DNA of 64,000 bases from Agarophyton chilense. Lineage: Eukaryota; Rhodophyta; Florideophyceae; Gracilariales; Gracilariaceae. The stretch lies in assembly GCA_030374765.1 (NCBI GenBank), contig JARGXX010000099.1:1922001-1986000 (forward strand). The letters are read 5' to 3'. The translations under genes and the position numbers were made by a program. Below are positions 31,159 to 41,298 of the stretch, piece by piece (position 1 is the stretch's first letter; each line of letters starts with the position of its first letter). The notes under the pieces were generated by a model. That model was given only the letters and a program-made list of their open reading frames with translations. It was not told the origin of the DNA and did not search any database.

Positions 31159-34100
31159 ATGACCGACATCAACCTCTCCTCCGCAAATGAGCCCCCTCCC
31201 CGTCTCCACACCACTCAGCCCAAGCTGCAGCGCCCCCCGCCACAACCAACCCTCTCATCCGCTAACCCCGCCACCCTTGCCCCTAAATCATCGGCTTCCC
31301 ATTCCCCCCTCAAAGTCTCCGAGTCCATGCGCCGAATTCAGGACATGCTCTCAGCTCGAAAGCTTACCACTTCTGATCTGCTCACTTACACCCATAACTC
31401 CGTCACATTTACCGCCCAAATAATGCCAGACGGCTCGCTCAAGGCCAGCGCCCAGCATACCGCAAACCCGAGCCCCTCCCCACCCCACCATCAGCCCACT
31501 GGTCAAGACCAGTCTGCACCATCCACCCAGCCCCCATTCAAACTTTATTCTTCGCCATCCGAATTTGCATCTGATATGGCCTCATCCGTCACGGACAACG
31601 TAAAGTCGAGAGGCAGTGTCAGTGTCAACGGCTGGAACGAGTGTAAGGTCAAGGAGCGTTCTTTGGCAGTCCTGCGAAATGAAATGCTAAGGAGCAAGAA
31701 ATGTGACGCCTCGGACACTGTACAGTCACCGAGATCCACTCGGACTCAGCCTCCACCCGAAGCTGCCAAAGCTTCGACCAGCCCAGCCTCTGAGCTACAG
31801 CCGCCGCAATCGCCGCAGTCGCCAAAGCCTACCCCAATCAGCACTGTCGCAAACACTGAGACGCGCCCCGCTGGATCGCAGGAACAGCCTGCATCATCGG
31901 TTAAGGAGGCAAACATGCCAGCGGAGCTTCTGCAGAACAGTCGGAATGAGTTGGAGCCGTCGAAGGACAAAATTCCAGCCAGGATTGCAGACCAGGAACA
32001 CCAGTCCCCAGGAGAGGAACACAGTAAACATGTTTCGGAACGGGACGAAAAATTAGATTCTAATGGGGATAGCACCAGTGACAAGACACCTCAACCTCCT
32101 CACCAGGCAGTAGAATCCTCTAGCGATGGTCTCAAGTCGACCGCTCAACTAGTCAAGGCCGATTCGAGAGGCTCTCAAGTAGACGTTGTCAAATCTGACA
32201 GTCAGAATTCTTCCGCAAAAAATGCCCTCGCCACAGATATTTCCAAGAAGGGCAAGGGCACTGAAGGGCATCACACGATAAGCCAGTCCTCTGAGCCTGC
32301 ACTAGCGAAGGAATCGCCCGTGAATGAGGACAAACCAGAAGAGCAGTCCGGCAGTCCGGAAGCTAAACAAGTCAGGAGCCCTGATTCCGACAAAGGAATC
32401 GTACCCTCCTCTGCTAGGGACCCAGCTCATTCGAACACGAAGAAGCGAATGAGGTCTCCCGCTAAACAGGACGTGAGGAAGAGAAAGAAAAAGATCCGGT
32501 CCGACTCACCACCAAGTGGCGCCCGAACTCCGAGCAATCGTAAGGGGGAGAGGAGATCGAAGGAAGGGAAGGCGACTGATCTTCAATCAACAGTAGATGT
32601 CGAGATGGTGGAACTTGATCCCGAAGCTCGCGAGGCGGCTGCCATCGCTGCTCAAGCAGAAAAGGAAGAAGCGAGCAGTCGAGCTCGACGTACAACACGC
32701 CTTGCCGCTGGAAAGATCAAGCAAGTAGACTATAAGGCGTCTGCAAATCCACAAAGCATAAGAACGTACTCTCCTGGGCAGGAGAACGAAGAGAACGACG
32801 GCCATTACCACACCAATGAGACTTCTGACATGCCCAAGTCGTCGAGGAGGAGAACTGCGCAGAACCACTCGGGTCATCAATTGCGCACCTCTCGGCGAGT
32901 TACTCGGCAACGCGGCTCCTACGAGCGAGATATGTCGTCAAACGACGACCTGGATCATTCGGGATGGCGCTCTGGAGGGAACAATGGTGATAAGAAGCAA
33001 GGCAGTCAGGTTGATGCCGATGAAATTGCCGGTGCTTCTCGAACGAACGGTATGCGAAACGATCGGAAGCGTTCCAGAGCTGATAATCGGCGAGGGCGAA
33101 GCAACCACTCCAGCGATATCGATCGAGGGCATGGGGGGAATCGAAACAGCCCAGACAATGGAAGTCACGATCTTCCTGACGACGATGAGGGTTTAAATGA
33201 CGAAGAAGAGATGGAAGAAGACGAGGATCCGGAGAACCGAAAAGGTGTTCTCGATCTGAATATGCAGGATTTGACGTGCATAGGTATTGCAATCAAAGAT
33301 GCGAACTCTCTAGAGCTCTCTGAGATTGTGGAAGCTCTTAAAAAGCAGTCAGATTGGAATTCGGATGAAAGTAACAACAAGGTCGTTGCTTCCTATGTTG
33401 AAAGGATAAACGCCGCTATTCTGAACCTAAGACATCTGGTTTCGTTCGCAGAGGATGATATCAGCGTCCCTGAAGCCCTTGCATTTGTGGCAACCGATAT
33501 CTTAAGGTTAAAGAACGGGCCGGTCAAAACGGGGTACCCAAGGAGACCAACAGCGATACTTAACAAAGCCCACAAAGAAGAAAATTATCGCATCGTTCTT
33601 GATCGTAATCGAAGGAAGGAGCAACGCGATGTCGATGAAGCTAGAACATCTTTGGAGAGAGAAATGGAGTCTAGAAGGAAAAGTGAACTAGAGTCTTTAT
33701 ACGCTGACGCTCAATTATCTGAGATGGTCGGACGCGTGAAACGGGAGGAGGCGAGGTGTTCGCTGATAGAGAATGAGATCTCTCGGTACGAAGAGCTGGA
33801 GAGGGATGTGAAAGCCCGTTTTGACAAAGCAAAGCTCGTGCATGAAAAGCTGCACAGTGAAAAACGAGCGTCCGATACTCCTACGGCTGCGAGAGGAGAC
33901 CAACATCGTCAGCTGGACAACGGAGACGAACGCAAGGCCATTGATATTGACGAGAGCCCTGCAAAAAGACGGAAGTTTTCCGGCAGTCTTCTAGCGACGT
34001 CTGGGGATAGCATAATAGAAGCCGTGGACGACGAGAGCTTGAAGCAGTTGGAACGGGCAAAGGAAATGGCAAGATTGCAGGCGTTGATAGCTGCAAGGCA

Positions 34101-34476
34101 GGCAGAGATTGAAGATTACCAGCGGATGTGCGTCGACGCGAGAATGACGTTTAGTTCAATCGCGGACACAAAAAGTCGCTTAGAGACTGAATTACATGTG
34201 CTGCAATCAGTTGCATTCCCCAGCCACAGCAGTGGTAGTCATGGCGCTCCTGCATCTCATTCCATGAGGTCTCAAAAGGAGTCTGGGCGCAAGAATGAGC
34301 ACAAAAGTGGATCCGGTGGCGGTCGAAATGCTGGGCAATCGCGCTCTAAGCCTCACGGAAGATCTGGGACTGGGACGCCGTCCAAGGCAAACGGTTCTAG
34401 CAAAAGTAAAGCTGGTAACGGAAAGCATGGAGAAAATGGAAAAGGGGCAAAGCGGAAAACATCCAGCAAGCATTGA
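31159..34476 (+). CDS. RAMA-domain nuclear protein with disordered middle and C-terminal coiled coils
   Basis: I choose the ATG at 31159 (MTDINLSSANEPP; about 1105 aa) because upstream in-frame sequence looks non-coding. Residues about 60-175 match the RAMA fold: RKLTTSDLLTY, VTFTAQIMPDGSL, then FKLYSSPSEFA and VNGWNECKV, with a P/Q-rich insertion between the halves. RAMA domains accompany DNA adenine-methylation systems and eukaryotic chromatin proteins and are thought to read modified DNA. A long S/E/K-rich disordered region follows, with a basic cluster likely to be a nuclear signal near residues 427-447, an acidic run (about 670-695), and helical coiled-coil segments (about 805-920 and 955-1010). 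The C-terminus is G/S/K-rich. A chromatin role is inference. Antisense frames over this gene are shadows. Confidence 0.82.
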   Translation: MTDINLSSANEPPPRLHTTQPKLQRPPPQPTLSSANPATLAPKSSASHSPLKVSESMRRIQDMLSARKLTTSDLLTYTHNSVTFTAQIMPDGSLKASAQHTANPSPSPPHHQPTGQDQSAPSTQPPFKLYSSPSEFASDMASSVTDNVKSRGSVSVNGWNECKVKERSLAVLRNEMLRSKKCDASDTVQSPRSTRTQPPPEAAKASTSPASELQPPQSPQSPKPTPISTVANTETRPAGSQEQPASSVKEANMPAELLQNSRNELEPSKDKIPARIADQEHQSPGEEHSKHVSERDEKLDSNGDSTSDKTPQPPHQAVESSSDGLKSTAQLVKADSRGSQVDVVKSDSQNSSAKNALATDISKKGKGTEGHHTISQSSEPALAKESPVNEDKPEEQSGSPEAKQVRSPDSDKGIVPSSARDPAHSNTKKRMRSPAKQDVRKRKKKIRSDSPPSGARTPSNRKGERRSKEGKATDLQSTVDVEMVELDPEAREAAAIAAQAEKEEASSRARRTTRLAAGKIKQVDYKASANPQSIRTYSPGQENEENDGHYHTNETSDMPKSSRRRTAQNHSGHQLRTSRRVTRQRGSYERDMSSNDDLDHSGWRSGGNNGDKKQGSQVDADEIAGASRTNGMRNDRKRSRADNRRGRSNHSSDIDRGHGGNRNSPDNGSHDLPDDDEGLNDEEEMEEDEDPENRKGVLDLNMQDLTCIGIAIKDANSLELSEIVEALKKQSDWNSDESNNKVVASYVERINAAILNLRHLVSFAEDDISVPEALAFVATDILRLKNGPVKTGYPRRPTAILNKAHKEENYRIVLDRNRRKEQRDVDEARTSLEREMESRRKSELESLYADAQLSEMVGRVKREEARCSLIENEISRYEELERDVKARFDKAKLVHEKLHSEKRASDTPTAARGDQHRQLDNGDERKAIDIDESPAKRRKFSGSLLATSGDSIIEAVDDESLKQLERAKEMARLQALIAARQAEIEDYQRMCVDARMTFSSIADTKSRLETELHVLQSVAFPSHSSGSHGAPASHSMRSQKESGRKNEHKSGSGGGRNAGQSRSKPHGRSGTGTPSKANGSSKSKAGNGKHGENGKGAKRKTSSKH

Positions 34477-35889
34477 TTATGGCAGCAAAAGAATGGAAAG
34501 GGGGTTTCCGCTGTGGTGTTCGTTGTTTGGTGAGCATAACCTTGTATAGAGGAGCTTGAAGCTCCAAGTTGTTTTTTCATAAACTAACTTGTATGACCCA
34601 CACCACCTGGCGACAGCGTGCGTATGCAGCGCGCCGTGCTTGCCCTCCGTGCCAAAGCTTTGGCGAGTTTCGCCATGTGAACTGTGGATGTACCCTCGCA
34701 AATGAGAAGTACAGCTGCAGATGGTTTGCAACCTGAGTGAGACTTGTCATTCACTACTGCAGTTGTGAAAACGGATTGGGAGAGTGCGAACTGCGAAGGG
34801 AAATTATCGATTGGTATCGGTTGGCAGAGCATTCGATATCAATCAATCATTTGCTGTTTGTGAACGAGACGAGCTTTATGATTGATTGCGCTACTAAAGG
34901 TAAAGGGCCGTCCGGACACGCAAAGATGGTCGCGGTGGAAAGATTCGTTGGCGCTGCGAGGTACAGTAGTTGCTGAAGACAGACAAGCTGTGCGCACGTC
35001 ACTGATTGGAGGAAAAGATGAAGGACAAGTGACAAACCCCCCTTAGGTATTAGCATACTACGAAGGGGTATAGTTAGGTCAAAATAGACTGCAGGTTACG
35101 TACATTTGGAGAATTGTTGCTCCGCAGAGCAGGAGGCAGAACAGCTTCTGCGAGGGCTGGCGATGAGCCCAATTGCTGTCGATGACGCGACTTATTTTCA
35201 GCAAAGCAAAGCGCCAGGATTGCTACCATTGGTACCTTTGTAAATTGTAAATAAACGTGGCGCGAGATTCAATCTTAACAACTGTCCAGCCGCAGACGCG
35301 CTTCCCAAACGGCTGTCAGCCAGAGAGGTGTCAGCCTGCACGCTTCCACTCTGCGCCTCACACGCCCAAATCCGGCCAAATCATTTGCAAATCCAGCGCT
35401 GTTGATTACGCTGTTGTTGATTGGCCATCATATCTGCTGCACGATCTCTGCGCCCCATGGCCGCCAATCAGCGCGTCCCACATCGCACATCGCACGCACG
35501 CACCACCCTGCGCCGCCTTTGCGTCCTGTGATTGGCTGATGCGCCTCACAGCAGCGCCATTCGCTGCCGCTTCGCCACTGCCACGACTGCCGCTGAGCTC
35601 GCGACCCGCCCCCTCTCTGCTGCCCCCATTTCGTCCGATTATTTGTTTCATTGTTTCACGCCACCGATGATAGCCAACCGCTCATTTTGTCACTCACTGC
35701 GTCACTCACTGCACTTTTTGCGTCGTTGTCGCGCCCGCTCGATCCGCTGCTACTCCGCTGCTACTTCAACCGCCGGACGCCGGTACACTCACTCCTCTCA
35801 CACACACGCTTGTTCCCGTTCCTGACGATCCGCTCTACCTGCCAACACCTTTTTCTGATCTACTTCCTCAACCCGCTTACAACAACATA
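34477..35889. other. Intergenic, aldolase promoter side
   Basis: 1.4 kb between the RAMA-domain gene and the aldolase. No gene recognised. The last 500 bp hold several CCAAT-type boxes and pyrimidine-rich sequence leading into the aldolase start. Confidence 0.5.
35420..35535 (+). promoter_or_regulatory. Cluster of three CCAAT boxes upstream of the aldolase gene
   Basis: ATTGG at 35420-35424, CCAAT at 35464-35468 and ATTGG at 35531-35535, each with the flanking C or GC common in NF-Y sites, 355-470 bp before the aldolase ATG. NF-Y binding is inferred from the motif. Confidence 0.4.
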
Positions 35890-36966
35890 ATGGGAATTCT
35901 CGACATCGTCAAACCAGGCGTCGTTTACGGTGAGGACCTGTACAAGCTTCTCAAATATGCCCAGGAAAAAAAATTCGCAATCCCGTCCGTTAACTGCACA
36001 TCAAGCTCTACCATCAACGCTGCACTAGAGGCCGCTCGCGATGCCAAGGCCCCGCTCATGATTCAGTTCTCCAATGGCGGCTCTGTCTTCATGGCCGGAA
36101 AGGGTCTGGGCAATTCTGGCGAGCGTGCCTCCGTTGCCGGTGCTATTTCTGGCGCATACCACACCAAGCATCTCGCTGAATTGTACGGCGTGCCAGTCGT
36201 CCTTCACTCCGATCACTGTGCAAAGAAGCTCTTGCCGTGGTTCGATGGCATGCTGGACGAGGACGAGCGCCATTTTGCAGCTCACGGTACTCCGCTGTTT
36301 TCTTCTCACATGCTCGATCTTTCGGAAGAACCTCTTGATGAGAACATTGAAATCTGTGTCAAGTACCTTAATCGAATGGAGAAGATCAACTGCATGTTGG
36401 AGATGGAACTTGGAATTACTGGTGGTGAGGAAGATGGCGTCAACAATGAGAACGTTGATCAGGAGAAACTCTACTCTCAACCGGAAGAGGTTGATCAGGT
36501 CTACTCTGCTCTCATGAAGGTGTCCAAGAACTTCACCATTGCAGCAGCATTTGGAAATGTCCATGGTGTTTACAAGCCAGGAAATGTGAAACTATCTCCC
36601 GAGCGTCTCGCAAAACACCAAAAGTACATTAAGGACAAGCACGGACTCAAGGACGAAAAGCCAGTGCTATTCGTTTTCCATGGCGGATCTGGTTCCCTCA
36701 AGTCGGAAGTCGACGAAGCCGTTTCACATGGCGTCATCAAAATGAACATCGACACCGACACCCAATGGGCCTACTGGAAGGGCGTTCTTGACTTCTACAA
36801 GGCCAAGGAGGGTTACTTACAAGGCCAGATTGGGAATCCTGATGGTCCTGATAAACCGAACAAGAAGCAATACGACCCGCGCACATGGCTCCGCCAGGCT
36901 GAAGACAGCTTCAAGGCGCGCCTTACTGAAGCCTTCAAGGACCTGAATTGCTCTGAGACTTTTTAG
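35890..36966 (+). CDS. FBA: Fructose-bisphosphate aldolase, class II (zinc-dependent)
   Basis: A 358-aa enzyme cleaving fructose 1,6-bisphosphate to glyceraldehyde 3-phosphate and dihydroxyacetone phosphate. It is the class IIA type known from E. coli FbaA and yeast Fba1. The catalytic aspartate and first zinc histidine are in LHSDHC (D108, H109). Other zinc ligands are E173 in EMELG, H225 in GNVHGVY and H264 in FHGGSGS. The phosphate-binding MNIDTDTQ segment is present. There is no transit peptide (MGILDIVKPGVVYGEDL), so it should act in cytosolic glycolysis and gluconeogenesis. Single exon. A plastid class I enzyme would be expected elsewhere in a red alga. Confidence 0.96.
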   Translation: MGILDIVKPGVVYGEDLYKLLKYAQEKKFAIPSVNCTSSSTINAALEAARDAKAPLMIQFSNGGSVFMAGKGLGNSGERASVAGAISGAYHTKHLAELYGVPVVLHSDHCAKKLLPWFDGMLDEDERHFAAHGTPLFSSHMLDLSEEPLDENIEICVKYLNRMEKINCMLEMELGITGGEEDGVNNENVDQEKLYSQPEEVDQVYSALMKVSKNFTIAAAFGNVHGVYKPGNVKLSPERLAKHQKYIKDKHGLKDEKPVLFVFHGGSGSLKSEVDEAVSHGVIKMNIDTDTQWAYWKGVLDFYKAKEGYLQGQIGNPDGPDKPNKKQYDPRTWLRQAEDSFKARLTEAFKDLNCSETF

Positions 36967-37218
36967 GTTTTTGTGAGTTATAGGACATTGGCAGTAAAAT
37001 ATGTCTCGATTCTAGCAGTACTTGACTCTTTATGTTCATGAGTTTGAGCTCTCGTTTTGCTCGGTGGAGCGCTTTTGCAATAAGAGAGAGGGCAGTGTAG
37101 ACAACCTTGGTGGTGTCGCAAGTTTGCAATGAGCGCGAAACTGCAAAAGGATAGGACAAAAATGTTCCTCGAGACGGGACTGTTTTAGTGCGTAGGCTGC
37201 TGACTTCCTGATGCAGTC

Positions 37219-37731
37219 TTAATTGCTTTGCAAAACGCGTCCTTTTCCAGGTTCAACTCTCCGTCTTCTTAGCAAGCCTTTTATGTTGCCTTCACCAGTC
37301 CCCAAGCACACTGGACATGTGAGGTATCCACTTCCCTCACATTCGGGACAGACAACTCCCTTGTACTTTTGCTTGGGATCATTTCCTTGTAGTGCCCGCC
37401 AAAACCCTGTTCCTGAACATAGTTCGCAAGGAACAGTTCCTTTGCCGTAGCAATTCTGGCAAACGGCATCCTCATCAGCCGTTTTGATTGAGTCTTCAGT
37501 ATTCGGAGCGGTTCCAGTTGCTGGATTCGGGGCTGCAGCTCCGAAAAACAAAGATGCTGTGGCTAGAATGGATTTCCTCAGGAAGACCCTTCGTGTGCGG
37601 TGACCCTTTCCACCGCAGGCATTGCATACATGTCGGCAAGCGGATGAAGTGGTCTGGTGTAGTGACGTGACGGTAGTTACAGGTGAACCAAGTAAAGTCG
37701 AGACAAACGCCGAGTTTCTGTTAGAATCCAT
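37219..37731 (-). CDS. DnaJ-type zinc-finger protein with plastid/thylakoid Tat leader (PSA2/LQY1/BSD2-like)
   Basis: A 170-aa protein without a J domain. Four CxxCxGxG-type repeats in the C-terminal half (near residues 91, 102, 128 and 139) form the DnaJ zinc-finger fold, and CPVCLGTGEGNIKGLLRR is typical of plant plastid members. Upstream, residues 45-67 read RTRRVFLRKSILATASLFFGAAA: a twin arginine, a hydrophobic core and an A-x-A site, as in thylakoid-lumen Tat signals, preceded by a transit-like N-terminus. The mature protein would be a small lumenal zinc-finger chaperone for photosystem assembly, like PSA2. A fifth repeat-like motif (CNACGGKG, residues 36-43) lies before the Tat signal and would be removed. 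The exact orthologue is uncertain. Confidence 0.85.
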   Translation of the reverse strand: MDSNRNSAFVSTLLGSPVTTVTSLHQTTSSACRHVCNACGGKGHRTRRVFLRKSILATASLFFGAAAPNPATGTAPNTEDSIKTADEDAVCQNCYGKGTVPCELCSGTGFWRALQGNDPKQKYKGVVCPECEGSGYLTCPVCLGTGEGNIKGLLRRRRVEPGKGRVLQSN

Positions 37732-38628
37732 ACTAGAAAAAACGAGATCGGTATAGGGTCGATTCTCCCTGTCTCTTATCCAGTCGACGTTCAGGTAAAA
37801 CGAAAATTGCGGAGATCCTCGTGAATAAGCAAGTCAGTTCGGATGTGAGAAATGCAGTAATAATGATTCTGAATCGAAGTATTATTCGAATTACATAGAA
37901 TGACGCCTTTAAATAAGATGATGCTATGCTAATTGACACACAATGTGTGCAGGTTCTATTGAAGTTCGCTCGAATAGAGTGGAGCGGTCTTTCTTCAAAG
38001 TGCCGGTTGAGTGATAAAAGGTATTCCGAGCTCCCACGTTTGATTGAAAAGTGCTCAGGTACCGTTTTTTTCCTGCGAGATTACCCAAGTGTGGGTGGCT
38101 GTTCTTTGTGGCCCGGACCTTGGTCTCTAAATATAGCCATACAAGTGCGTGAACATCACTAAATTTGTTTTTAACCAAATTGTATCTATTCCCGTATGTA
38201 AAAAAAAAACAAAACGAGTGTATTGTTATTATTCATGGCTGTACTGTGTAGCCATTCGAATCAGAGATCAACCTCCTAATTGTTTTTTATTGGATAAAAT
38301 TCCATTTAGTTTCAATTGCAAGACGACAGAAACGAACGGAAAGGGGCGAACGGCGGGATGTGCGTAGATACCGGTTTCGGGCGGTTGGACGATTAACGCA
38401 TTGTGGCGCGGCACTTCCCTTCTCGCTGTTTTCCTTTTTAGCGCTCGGAAAGTACCGTCGTAGTCCTTTCTTGGCGGAGGGTTCCGCAAGGAGTTGCTAA
38501 AACTTTTTCCCGTTCTCCAAGGGCGGAACGCACTGTGGAGACATCGAGCTCACACAAGTACTGTACGTTCTTCATTTGGCCTCATATCCTTGAGGTGTTT
38601 TTTCTCGAGCGGTACGTGAACCCTTAAG
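37732..38628. other. Divergent promoter interval between the DnaJ-type and LUC7 genes
   Basis: About 900 bp, moderately AT-rich, between two genes pointing away from each other. No reading frame or RNA gene is supported. Confidence 0.5.
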
Positions 38629-40383
38629 ATGGCATATGACTCAGTACGCGCACAACTGGACAAGCTACTGGGAGTTGATCGCAACGGCCCGCTGACTGAG
38701 TCCGCCATTAATGAACCTCCAAATTATCGCGACGCAAAGTTCTGCAAGCACTATCTTCTTGGGTTTTGTCCCAATGACCTCTACATCAAGCAAAGAAGCG
38801 AGCCCGGCTCATGTCGCCTCGAGCACTCTGAAACAGCCAAGTCTTCGTTTGAGAAGGATGAAGCGGAAGGTCGTGTGCGTGAAGATGAGAAACTTCGCTG
38901 GATGCGCGCCTTGCTGAGCGAGTGTCGCACTATCGTCGCCGAGGAAGACCGAAAAATTCGCGGACAGGCCAGGCGTCTGCAAGAGAGTTATGGTTGTGGT
39001 GGGGAGCTATCTGGTCTCATGATCCGCAACTTTGACACGTTGAAGAAACTTGGAATGGTCAGTCAAAACGCAAAGATTCGAGTTTTAAGCGAGATAGATG
39101 AGAACGAACCCCTGTCTGACGATGATACTACCATGCTTCATACATCCCGAGATCATTCTGCGGATGCCAATGTTGATAACCTCACAAAACCAGAGCCCAC
39201 GAACAATAGTGATTTGCCAAACGAAGTACAGTCGAATTCTTTGAAGGGTGCCGAGTCAGAAGAGATCAATAATCCCGGCAGTGATATCAAGAAAGATGCT
39301 GGCGAAGAAGACGAGGGCGAAAATGACGACGACCTTGACGGCTTTGGCCTCATAAAAGTTATTCCAGCCGGCGATACTCCGGAGGATCCAGCTACAAACG
39401 AAAACGTGAAAGAAAAAGGCTCATCGCGAAGTGCCACAGATACGAAACCTACCGTTACACCTACGCTCGATAATCCCATCGGGACCGAAAAGAGTCAAAT
39501 GGCGAATAAGAGCAAACAACCTGAAGCTGAGAGTAACGCAGAAAACTGTACTTTGGATTGTACAGGTGAAAAGATTGTATCGCTTGCTTCGGATGAAGGT
39601 AATGTTAATGTTCAAACCATGTCAAACAACGGTAAGGAGATTGTTATGAAAAATCATGAAACAACAGAGGAAAGTAAAGGTGATGGGAAAAAGAACTCGA
39701 ACGGAGAGAACTCAGAAACTAAAACAGAGAAACACACCCAACTTTCTGTGATAAATTTGAACGCAGGGGAAAAGAAAGAAGAAAACAACCTAATGGACAA
39801 GTTTTATGAGATTGGTGTAGGTCCGGACGGGTTACAAATGCTTGATAGGAAACAAAGCAAACGTGTGTGTGCTTGTTGTGGTGGGTACATAAGTCTGGTG
39901 GACGCCGAATCCCGGCTTTTGTCCCATTTTGGCGGTAAGTCTCACCACTCTTTAGCTCAACTTCGTGCCAAAATTCCAGAAGTCGAAGCGGTATTAGCCA
40001 AAGGACCTCGTATTCCATTCGAGACAAGCTACAACCGATATGGGCGTTATGGCGATCGGGAGTATGGTCGCTTTCGAAACAACGAGGATTGGCGTTCGCG
40101 CCGAGATCATCGCGGTGGAAATCGAGGGAGCCGGTATGATGATCGGTACCGTGATTCCCACTCGAGTATCCCACAGCACTATTCACAAGGAAGGAAAAGT
40201 GGTGGCGAGGGGAATTCAAATGCTCGTGATGCCTATGACAACAGGTACGGTTCGCGATACAGAAATGATGATTATGACAATGATAGGTCTTCCGGACGAC
40301 ATGACCGGTACCATGGTAGGAGAAAGCGTCATCGATCTCCATCACCACATCGTGGGTCTCGACGTCGGCGAAGGCACTACTAA
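38629..40383 (+). CDS. LUC7L: LUC7-like U1 snRNP splicing factor with a long acidic insertion
   Basis: A 584-aa single-exon protein. It opens MAYDSVRAQLDKLLGVDRNG, the standard LUC7 start, followed by the first zinc finger (C39, C47, C62, H66; CKHYLLGFCPNDL). A helical segment follows (RWMRALLSECRTIVAEEDRKI). The second zinc finger begins near residue 414 (CACCGGYISLVDAESRLLSHFGGKSHH). The C-terminus is rich in R, D, Y, S and G and ends RRRRHY, an RS/RGG-like tail. LUC7 proteins sit on U1 snRNP and stabilise 5' splice-site choice. Between the fingers is an acidic, low-complexity stretch of roughly 250 residues rich in E, D, N and K, absent from yeast and human proteins (about 260-430 aa total). 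Confidence 0.93.
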   Translation: MAYDSVRAQLDKLLGVDRNGPLTESAINEPPNYRDAKFCKHYLLGFCPNDLYIKQRSEPGSCRLEHSETAKSSFEKDEAEGRVREDEKLRWMRALLSECRTIVAEEDRKIRGQARRLQESYGCGGELSGLMIRNFDTLKKLGMVSQNAKIRVLSEIDENEPLSDDDTTMLHTSRDHSADANVDNLTKPEPTNNSDLPNEVQSNSLKGAESEEINNPGSDIKKDAGEEDEGENDDDLDGFGLIKVIPAGDTPEDPATNENVKEKGSSRSATDTKPTVTPTLDNPIGTEKSQMANKSKQPEAESNAENCTLDCTGEKIVSLASDEGNVNVQTMSNNGKEIVMKNHETTEESKGDGKKNSNGENSETKTEKHTQLSVINLNAGEKKEENNLMDKFYEIGVGPDGLQMLDRKQSKRVCACCGGYISLVDAESRLLSHFGGKSHHSLAQLRAKIPEVEAVLAKGPRIPFETSYNRYGRYGDREYGRFRNNEDWRSRRDHRGGNRGSRYDDRYRDSHSSIPQHYSQGRKSGGEGNSNARDAYDNRYGSRYRNDDYDNDRSSGRHDRYHGRRKRHRSPSPHRGSRRRRRHY

Positions 40384-41298
40384 GTGGACTCTTTCTTGTC
40401 TTTTGAACATGTGAGCAGCTTCAGAAACATGAAAATCCCTTGATTCTTCGTTCTTGGGCTGAAGTAGTATTCGAGTTAGTGAATACCTGTCATCTACGGT
40501 AAGGTCTCTCACGTCAGTTTTCTGTTCATAGCATCCCATCGTTTGTCAGTGTCAGGCATTTGCAGGATTTATATGTTTATTGAGTTTAAACTACTTCAGT
40601 TCTTCTTAAGCGTTAAAACAGAACCTCGCACACCCTAACAAAGCAATTCGGGTAAACTAGTCTGCCATTGAAGAATTAGAAAGAAGTGCTATGGTCCAAT
40701 CATGGATGTGGCTTCTCACCTTTCTTTGGCCAAGATTTCAAAGCATGCAGTCATGTTGAAAGGATTTTAGAACTCTATATAGCTCACTGTTGCCCCGATT
40801 ATTGTCTGCTCTAACCAGGATGCACTCAAATGTAAATAAACAGCTTCATGGACTTTGAGAAGCTTCATGGACTTGAGCGGCTCCGTGTAGTTTGCTCCAT
40901 GGATTTCTGGATTCATAGATTCCCTGTCAACACTACCAGGGAAAGGAGTCATTTGTACTTCATATATTTCTCTACTGTGTAGTACATGTCAGCAGGTTTT
41001 CTGAAGGTAATAGCATTAACAGGCGAGTTGTTCATCACATGGACACAACCCTGAAGCCTTGCCACCCCTCGTATCTATAACCTGACGTTCCCTGGAACAC
41101 AGTCCGTGCACAGAAGTAGCGTTTCACATTACTCAGGAAACGCAAGAATTCCAGCGCGTCTGTACCAGATGCTGATGCAGATGATAGAATTAGTATTGGC
41201 ACCGTTTTCGCTCGCGAATCAACACATTTTTGAGACGCAGTTTACTCAGCGCCGTCTATTGCCAATGCATCGAGCAATTTTCTGCTTAAGAAACGAAA
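40384..41298. other. Convergent 3' interval between the LUC7 and Mpo1-like genes
   Basis: About 900 bp between two gene ends. No gene recognised. It contains a short direct repeat, AGCTTCATGGACTT, near 40.84-40.88 kb. Confidence 0.5.

Noticed and set aside
36025-36564. 179-codon minus-strand frame over the aldolase gene
   Set aside because: Antisense shadow of a strongly conserved enzyme; no recognisable domain.
39719-40348. 209-codon minus-strand frame over the LUC7 gene
   Set aside because: It is the shadow of the R/D/S-rich tail of LUC7; the translation is H-, C- and R-rich with no domain.
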